Assembly (NCBI GenBank): GCA_938008555.1
Contig: CALLKE010000084.1
Span: forward strand, 1-29,338
Direction of reading: 5' to 3'
Source of the DNA: an uncultured Pedobacter sp.
GTDB lineage: Bacteria; Bacteroidota; Bacteroidia; Sphingobacteriales; Sphingobacteriaceae
Length of the DNA stretch: 29,338 nt
The notes beneath the pieces were generated by a model. That model searched no databases. It was given only the letters and a program-made list of their open reading frames with translations, and was not told the origin of the DNA. Below are positions 17,381 through 22,187 of the stretch, piece after piece. Numbering within the stretch: the stretch's first letter is position 1; each line of letters opens with the position of its first letter. The translations under genes and the position numbers were made by a program.

Positions 17381-17421
17381 TACTTGAGAAAATCAATCTA
17401 GCGGAGTGATTTTCTCAAGTA
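17381..17421 (-). terminator. Perfect 15-bp hairpin with T tract on the minus strand
   Basis: TACTTGAGAAAATCA (17381-17395) and TGATTTTCTCAAGTA (17407-17421) form a perfect 15-bp stem with an 11-nt loop. On the minus strand it is followed directly by nine T (A9 at 17372-17380 on plus), the layout of an intrinsic terminator. No minus-strand gene leads into it: the flanking genes on both sides are on the plus strand. It may stop antisense transcription, end an unseen small RNA, or be a mobile-element remnant. The stem ends 39 bases before rsmE. Confidence 0.6.
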
Positions 17422-17459
17422 CCATCGAAAAAGCAGACAACGAAAAATTATAGTTTAAA

Positions 17460-18161
17460 ATGCATCTCTTTTATACCCCTGATATTGCTGCAGAAATATA
17501 TGTTTTGAATGAAGAGGAGAGTAAACATTGTATTAGGGTATTGCGTCTACAGAGTGGTGATCGGGTTGTGTTAGTAGATGGAAAAGGAGGTTTTTATCAG
17601 GCTGAAATTACAGATCCCCATCCTAAAAAGACCACTCTTCGAATAATTGCCACTGAGTTAGAATATTCCAAGCGAAATCATTATTTACATATTGCAGTGG
17701 CCCCCACCAAAAATATCGAGCGTATAGAATGGTTCTTGGAAAAAGCGACTGAGTTAGGAATTGACGAAATTAGTTTTATCATATGTGATCGATCGGAGCG
17801 TAAAGAGATAAAATTAGATAGGCTTATCAAGGTGGTTACTTCGGCTGTAAAACAATCATTAAAGGCGTACCATCCAAAGGTCAATGGAGCCATCCATTTT
17901 AAAAACTTCATTAAACAGTCACAAGCATCACAAAAATTTATAGCACACTGTGTTCATGATACCAAGAAGGAGCTGAAAGATTATTTACAACTTCATTCCA
18001 ATTACATTATATTGGTTGGGCCAGAAGGCGATTTTACATCTAATGAAATCACTTTGGCTACAGATCATGATTTTGTACCAATCACTTTAGGTAATTCAAG
18101 ATTACGAACAGAAACAGCAGCTTTGGAAGCTTGTTTTGAGATTAATTTTTTGAACCGATGA
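17460..18161 (+). CDS. rsmE: 16S rRNA (uracil1498-N3)-methyltransferase
   Basis: SPOUT-class methyltransferase that methylates U1498 of 16S rRNA using S-adenosylmethionine. The 233-residue length fits. An N-terminal PUA-like region begins with MHLFYTPDI and includes SKHCIRVLRL. The C-terminal knotted SAM-binding motifs are VGPEGDFT (about residue 186) and LGNSRLRTETAAL (about residue 211). The stop codon overlaps the next start codon in an ATGA arrangement. Confidence 0.94.
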   Translation: MHLFYTPDIAAEIYVLNEEESKHCIRVLRLQSGDRVVLVDGKGGFYQAEITDPHPKKTTLRIIATELEYSKRNHYLHIAVAPTKNIERIEWFLEKATELGIDEISFIICDRSERKEIKLDRLIKVVTSAVKQSLKAYHPKVNGAIHFKNFIKQSQASQKFIAHCVHDTKKELKDYLQLHSNYIILVGPEGDFTSNEITLATDHDFVPITLGNSRLRTETAALEACFEINFLNR

Positions 18162-18829
18162 AACATGTTTTAATATATTTATTGGGAATAGGTGTATTGA
18201 TTACATCCGCCTTTAAGCCGCCAACTTATAAAATGGCAAAGCTTAAGTATAATGGTGGAGGTGATTGGTATGCAAATCGTACAGCCTTACCCAATTTGAT
18301 TAACTTTTGTAATAAGAATATTGGGACTAATTTCGACGAAGAGGCAATTGTTGAGGTAGGCAGTAATGATTTGTTTAACTATCCATTTGTCTACATGACG
18401 GGGCATGGGAATGTGAGTTTTACAGATGTAGAAAGTCAGAATTTACGTAAGTATTTGATAGGAGGGGGATTTTTACACATTGATGATAATTATGGGCTGG
18501 ATAAATATATTCGCCCACAAATGAAAAAAGTATTTCCAGAGCTCGACTTTATCGAGCTACCAGCTAATCACCTTATTTATAATCAAAAATTTAAATTCCC
18601 GAACGGACTTCCTAAGATTCATGAGCATGATGGTAAACGTGCTCAGGGCTTTGCCCTAATTTACAAGGGCAGAATTGTTTGCTACTATACTTATGAATGC
18701 GATTTAGGAAATGGGTGGGAGGATTTTGGCACTTATACAGGCGATACGGAAGAAACACGCCAAAAAGCGTTAAAGATGGGAGCCAATTTAGTGCAATATG
18801 TATTTGGATTTACAGGGGGTAGGGAGTAA
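18158..18829 (+). CDS. DUF4159 domain secreted protein
   Basis: A 223-residue protein with an N-terminal hydrophobic signal-like segment (about residues 1-19), so probably periplasmic. It matches the DUF4159 family by recognisable stretches such as KLKYNGGGDWYANR, YMTGHGNVSFTD and GGFLHIDDNYGLD. The fold resembles glutamine-amidotransferase-like proteins in some relatives, but the function is unknown. It overlaps rsmE by 4 bases, implying coupled translation with a housekeeping methyltransferase. No terminator is obvious in the 62-bp convergent gap that follows. Confidence 0.85.
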   Translation: MKHVLIYLLGIGVLITSAFKPPTYKMAKLKYNGGGDWYANRTALPNLINFCNKNIGTNFDEEAIVEVGSNDLFNYPFVYMTGHGNVSFTDVESQNLRKYLIGGGFLHIDDNYGLDKYIRPQMKKVFPELDFIELPANHLIYNQKFKFPNGLPKIHEHDGKRAQGFALIYKGRIVCYYTYECDLGNGWEDFGTYTGDTEETRQKALKMGANLVQYVFGFTGGRE

Positions 18830-18891
18830 TGATGATTCTATGGAATAGCGTTTCGTTTGCTCCTCTACGACCAATAAATCCAAATTATTTT

Positions 18892-19284
18892 TCAGATAGA
18901 TTGCAGCTGAGCTGCTTGATAATCAGCTAATTTTTGAAGTGGTCCACTCGCAAGCATTTTCATCATCATATTGAGGTCAGCTGAGATAGTGAGTTTAGCT
19001 TCTGTTGTTCCATTGCCATTATCTGCTAAGGTCCATTTTAATTGAACATCAAAAGGAGCTTTTTCAGATGGAATAATAGTGATTTCTTTATTTTCAACCA
19101 ACGCTGAGGTTTTCAGTGCAAGTTTGGCCATATTTTGAATAGTAAAACGAGCCTCATCCTTTGTTGATGACCAGTTGTAAATATTGTCAGGCATCAATTG
19201 TTGATGATTGTTTAGATCTGCAAGAAAAGAATAAACCTCATTTATCGGTTTTTTAACAACTGCTGTACTTTCAATAATGGTCAT
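18892..19284 (-). CDS. SRPBCC family protein (START/polyketide-cyclase-like)
   Basis: A 130-residue protein with the N-terminal pattern TIIESTAVVKKPINEVYSFL, typical of the SRPBCC (Bet v1-like) helix-grip fold that binds hydrophobic ligands. No catalytic residues can be assigned, so the function is unknown. It lies 4 bases downstream of pyrE on the same strand and is probably co-transcribed with it. Length is at the low end for the family but plausible as a complete single domain. Confidence 0.82.
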   Translation of the reverse strand: MTIIESTAVVKKPINEVYSFLADLNNHQQLMPDNIYNWSSTKDEARFTIQNMAKLALKTSALVENKEITIIPSEKAPFDVQLKWTLADNGNGTTEAKLTISADLNMMMKMLASGPLQKLADYQAAQLQSI

Positions 19285-19288
19285 GATT

Positions 19289-19948
19289 TTAATCTTTATT
19301 AAGAACTAAGGTGCCCCACTCTGCTGGGTTCTCTCTCCACTGATATAATAATTTTAAGTCGTCTGATCCAACTAAACTATTTTCTGTTGCATATTCAATT
19401 AGTGCATTGTAATTACATAATGTAGCAACACGACATTTGGCATTTTTAAAATTTTCAGCAGCAATATCCAATCCATAACTAAAAATTCCTACCAAGCCAG
19501 CTACTTCACATTTCGAATTACGTAGTGTTTCAACAGCTTGAATACTGCTTTTTCCGGTCGAAATCAGATCTTCTACTACTACTACTCGTTGGCCTTCAAA
19601 AAATTCACCCTCAATCAAATTTTGTGTGCCGTGATCTTTTGGGTTTGATCTTACATAGACAAAAGGCAAACCTAGCTCTTGCGCTACAAGTACGCCTTGT
19701 GGGATACCAGCTGTTGCTACTCCAGCAATTAATGAGACGGATCCATACTCTTCTTGAACCAGTGCTGCAAGTCGTTGACGAATATAGGTACGAATAGATG
19801 GATGTGAGAGTGTAATGCGATTATCACAGTATATGGGAGATTTCCATCCAGAGGCCCAAGTAAACGGATGATCAGGTTGTAATTTAATTGCTTTTATTTG
19901 TAGCAAAAATTTAGCAATTTTTTGTTCGGTCTCTATTTTGTTAAACAT
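19289..19948 (-). CDS. pyrE: Orotate phosphoribosyltransferase
   Basis: Cytosolic enzyme of de novo pyrimidine synthesis, making OMP from orotate and PRPP. The 219-residue product has the PRPP-binding loop VVVVEDLISTGKSS (residues 122-135) and the flexible catalytic loop VRSNPKDHGTQNLIEG with Lys104 and His106. Its ATG is separated by only 2 bases from the start of the divergent NUDIX gene, so its promoter must lie inside that gene. A TACATTTG box (plus 19954-19961) would place the transcript start at or near the ATG, giving a leaderless or nearly leaderless mRNA. Confidence 0.95.
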   Translation of the reverse strand: MFNKIETEQKIAKFLLQIKAIKLQPDHPFTWASGWKSPIYCDNRITLSHPSIRTYIRQRLAALVQEEYGSVSLIAGVATAGIPQGVLVAQELGLPFVYVRSNPKDHGTQNLIEGEFFEGQRVVVVEDLISTGKSSIQAVETLRNSKCEVAGLVGIFSYGLDIAAENFKNAKCRVATLCNYNALIEYATENSLVGSDDLKLLYQWRENPAEWGTLVLNKD

Positions 19949-19950
19949 AG

Positions 19951-20559
19951 ATGCAAATGTATAGAATTTATATCAATGAAGCTGTTTTAATTATATCGGA
20001 GTCTGTTTCTGCTCCTATGAAAGGATACCAAAAGGTCGAATTAGAAGGCTTTGATTTCTTGCATTTTTACAAACATATTGTCCCCAAGAGGGGCGTATTC
20101 CACTATTTTATTTTAACAAAAGATGTTAATCAGGTATTTAAAAGGATTAAAACCTCTTTAAATACTATTGAAGCTGCGGGTGGCTTGGTGAAGAATGAAA
20201 AGGGTGATTACCTATTTATTTTTAGAAAAAGAAAGTGGGACTTACCTAAGGGAAAAATCGAAAAAGGAGAGAATGTAAAAGAGGCGGCTATTCGTGAGGT
20301 AGAAGAAGAGTGCGGCATCAATGTGAGGCAAGTAGGCCATATAATTTGCGAAACGTACCATGTTTATGAACTATATGGCGAACTGATATTTAAACAAACG
20401 ACCTGGTACCACATGGATACAGTGAATCAGTTTAATTTGATACCACAGACTGAAGAGGGTATTACCGAGGCACGTTGGCTATCGGTGAAGGATCTGGGCT
20501 TGGTGACACAAAATACGTATCCATCGATTCAAGAAGTCATAGATTTGGTAGTTCACTGA
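19951..20559 (+). CDS. NUDIX hydrolase
   Basis: A 202-residue protein with a complete Nudix box at residues 101-123: it starts GKIEKGE, continues seven residues later with REVEEECGI, and all consensus Gly/Glu/Arg positions are present. Such enzymes cleave nucleoside diphosphates linked to another group; the substrate cannot be inferred. An N-terminal extension of about 65 residues precedes the Nudix domain. The start may be the first ATG or the third codon, also ATG. Its start is 2 bp from divergent pyrE and its last 23 bases overlap convergent coaD, so it is enclosed tightly on both sides. Confidence 0.9.
   Translation: MQMYRIYINEAVLIISESVSAPMKGYQKVELEGFDFLHFYKHIVPKRGVFHYFILTKDVNQVFKRIKTSLNTIEAAGGLVKNEKGDYLFIFRKRKWDLPKGKIEKGENVKEAAIREVEEECGINVRQVGHIICETYHVYELYGELIFKQTTWYHMDTVNQFNLIPQTEEGITEARWLSVKDLGLVTQNTYPSIQEVIDLVVH
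19954..19961 (-). promoter_or_regulatory. Possible -7 box for pyrE inside the NUDIX gene
   Basis: On the minus strand TACATTTG matches TAnnTTTG exactly and ends 5 bases before the pyrE ATG. No clear -33 box was found. If used, transcription would start at about the first pyrE codon. Confidence 0.3.
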
Positions 20560-21016
20560 TAATTGCTTGCGCTTCTTTGGGGATAAATTGACTCACGTTG
20601 CCCTTGTTTCTTAAAATATCTCGTACAATAGTTGAGCTGATGGACGAATAACCCGGCTTACTGACAATGAAAATACTCTCAATTTCAGGTACGAGTGCAT
20701 GATTCATTTGTGCGATCGCTTTTTCGTATTCAAAATCAGATACGGTACGAATGCCACGGATCATATGTGCAGCTTGTATCTTTTTGCAGAACTCTACTGT
20801 TAAACCTTCATAGGATACAACTTCTACTTTAGGCTCGGATGAAAAAACGGCTTCTAACATTTTCTTGCGAACCTCTACATCAAAGAAAGCTTGTTTGACA
20901 CTGTTTAGCCCAATCCCTACAACTACTTTATCAAATAAGGAGATCGAACGTTTTAAAATATCAACATGTGCTTTGGTAATGGGATCAAATGATCCTGGGA
21001 AAAGGGCAATTCTCAT
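20537..21016 (-). CDS. coaD: Phosphopantetheine adenylyltransferase
   Basis: Catalyses formation of dephospho-CoA from 4'-phosphopantetheine and ATP, the penultimate step of CoA synthesis. The 159-residue length is standard. Signatures: GSFDPITKAH (residues 8-17), MIRGIRTVSDFEYE (about 85-98) and SSISSTIVRD (124-133). The nucleotidyltransferase T/HxGH motif here reads TKAH, with Ala in place of the usual Gly; I believe related Bacteroidota proteins can have this but could not check. The 3' end overlaps the NUDIX gene convergently by 23 bp. Confidence 0.94.
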   Translation of the reverse strand: MRIALFPGSFDPITKAHVDILKRSISLFDKVVVGIGLNSVKQAFFDVEVRKKMLEAVFSSEPKVEVVSYEGLTVEFCKKIQAAHMIRGIRTVSDFEYEKAIAQMNHALVPEIESIFIVSKPGYSSISSTIVRDILRNKGNVSQFIPKEAQAIISELPNL

Positions 21017-21252
21017 GCGTTTAATTTGCTTCTTGGTATTATAGTGTTTCTGCGGTGCAAGTTAGGGCTTATTTGGTTTTGTTTGCTCGAATTGATTTCT
21101 CGTTTCTGTAATAGCATTTAAAAGCTAGTTTGCTTACGAGATTTACAGTGCTTTCTTGTGGTTATTATCTTTTTTATCAGACATGTAGTGCGATGTAATT
21201 ACCTATTTTGTTTTTATTGTTAAATAATTTTAATTTAATCAATTGTTAATAT

Positions 21253-21279
21253 TTGTAATGTTTTAAAACATAATTACAA
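21253..21279. promoter_or_regulatory. Palindrome upstream of the peptide genes
   Basis: TTGTAA, then the perfect palindrome TGTTTTAAAACA, then TAA and TTACAA. The two-level symmetry resembles an operator for a dimeric regulator and lies about 20 bp before the putative -33 box. In such AT-rich DNA a chance palindrome is possible. Confidence 0.3.
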
Positions 21280-21298
21280 TAATATTGTTTTGTTTTTC

Positions 21299-21329
21299 TT
21301 GCTAATTATACTGTTAAGCTCTATACTTG
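21299..21329 (+). promoter_or_regulatory. Candidate promoter of the peptide locus
   Basis: TTG at 21299-21301 and TATACTTG at 21322-21329 are 20 bp apart, the spacing of the Bacteroidota TTTG/TAnnTTTG promoter type. The -7 box differs from consensus at one position. The predicted leader before the first peptide ATG is about 85-90 bases. Confidence 0.4.
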
Positions 21330-21422
21330 CGCTAGAATTCAAATTTCTATTTAATAAGATTTTACTTGGATAGTAATTTAATTCATATTAAAATATTAAT
21401 TATAAAATAATTTTTTAGAGTT

Positions 21423-21629
21423 ATGAAAAATTTAAAATTGGTAGATGCTCAAGCGTTGAGCACTATGGAGATGGTAGAGTTAAATGGCGGTTGTTTTTGG
21501 TGTGGTGTTAGAAAAGTTGTTCATGATGCCACTAGACCCGTTATTGGGAGAACATTAGCCGTTGGAGGAGCAGTAACTGGAAATCTACCTGTAGCAGCAC
21601 TTGGAGTAGGGTTAGTAGTAGTTAAATAA
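21423..21629 (+). CDS. Double-glycine leader peptide 1 with CFWC core
   Basis: A 68-residue bacteriocin-like precursor. The leader (residues 1-23) begins MKNLKLVDAQ and ends VELNGG, the classic double-glycine cleavage site read by C39 peptidase-containing ABC exporters. Cleavage after Gly23 would release a 45-residue peptide starting CFWCGVRK, followed by a basic segment and a Gly/Ala/Val-rich hydrophobic tail, as in membrane-active class II bacteriocins. Cys24 and Cys27 are its only cysteines. It is paralogous at leader and core start to 21787-21960. No exporter, immunity or modification gene is recognised nearby, so function (antimicrobial, signal or other) is inference. Confidence 0.75.
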   Translation: MKNLKLVDAQALSTMEMVELNGGCFWCGVRKVVHDATRPVIGRTLAVGGAVTGNLPVAALGVGLVVVK

Positions 21630-21634
21630 AGTAG

Positions 21635-21680
21635 ATGGGGGCTAATTCTTGAAACTGTTTTTCAAGATATGCCCCCTCTA
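21635..21680 (+). terminator. Strong hairpin between the two peptide genes
   Basis: GGGGGC (21637-21642) pairs with GCCCCC (21671-21676) and, further in, TCTTGAAA (21647-21654) pairs with TTTCAAGA (21660-21667). The GC-rich base stands out in this AT-rich region. Only a short T-rich run follows, so it may be a partial terminator or a stabiliser that sets different levels for the two peptides. Confidence 0.6.
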
Positions 21681-21786
21681 TTTAAACAAAAAAGTAAGAC
21701 CCAATGAGATAGTATACCTTCTTTAAAATCTGGTCTTTATGTTTCGAAAGAACATCAAGTGTAAATCAATTATTAAAACACAAAAA

Positions 21787-21960
21787 ATGAAAAATTTAGA
21801 AATATTAGGTGTTCAAGAAATGAACACAGTTGAAATGAAAGAACAGAGTGGTGGTTGCTGGTGGTGTAACGTTCGAGACAATGTTGTAAAGCCTGTGGCG
21901 GAAATAATTATCAAGACGGTAACAAAACCAATATGTGGTACCCTGCCATGCCCGAAATAA
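21787..21960 (+). CDS. Double-glycine leader peptide 2 with CWWC core
   Basis: A 57-residue precursor with the same plan as its upstream neighbour: a 23-residue leader from MKNLEILGVQ to EQSGG, then a 34-residue core starting CWWCNVRD. The core has four cysteines (C24, C27, C50, C55), the last two in PICGTLPCPK, so two disulfides or other thiol chemistry are possible. I chose the ATG at 21787 because it aligns the leader exactly with peptide 1; an in-frame ATG 48 bases earlier would add a basic, non-matching tail. A Rho-independent terminator lies downstream. Its role is unknown; class II bacteriocin or peptide signal are the main options. Confidence 0.75.
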   Translation: MKNLEILGVQEMNTVEMKEQSGGCWWCNVRDNVVKPVAEIIIKTVTKPICGTLPCPK

Positions 21961-22074
21961 TATTGGTTTAGATGTTCATTATGTGGGTATTTGTTTAAAT
22001 CTCCACTAACAACTTAAATATAACCTTACACACCAGATTTGATTATTTAATGTAAACTTCAACAAAAGGCTAAA

Positions 22075-22110
22075 CTAAGCCGGGTATTCTCCAGCAAGGC
22101 TTAGCTTTTT
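22075..22110 (+). terminator. Intrinsic terminator after peptide 2
   Basis: CTAAGCC (22075-22081) pairs with GGCTTAG (22098-22104), followed by C and five T. An A-rich stretch before the stem could pair with the T run. It closes the peptide locus and separates it from the downstream gene. Confidence 0.7.
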
Positions 22111-22187
22111 GTGTGTCTTAGATCTAAAGAAACAGAGTAGGGTTTCCAAATGGAACAATTGTATTAAAAATAATTTTCAGAAAATAC

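Larger units (their letters stand above)
21017..21422. other. AT-rich intergenic region before the peptide genes
   Basis: 406 bp without a supportable gene on either strand. The right half is strongly AT-rich. It contains a 12-bp core palindrome TGTTTTAAAACA with outer arms TTGTAA/TTACAA (21253-21279) and a candidate promoter at 21299-21329. The left part presumably contains the coaD promoter, which I could not pin down. Confidence 0.6.

Noticed and set aside
17381..17421. tRNA, riboswitch or rsmE leader attenuator on the plus strand
   Set aside because: It is a single stem without tRNA arms, and the T tract needed for plus-strand termination is missing; the T tract lies only on the minus strand.
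21739..21786. Longer start for peptide 2
   Set aside because: The 16 added residues are basic and absent from peptide 1, while the ATG at 21787 aligns both leaders residue for residue.
21423..21960. Thioredoxin-like active sites in the CFWC/CWWC peptides
   Set aside because: The products are too short for a thioredoxin fold and the motif lies right after a double-glycine leader; only the CxxC spacing is shared.
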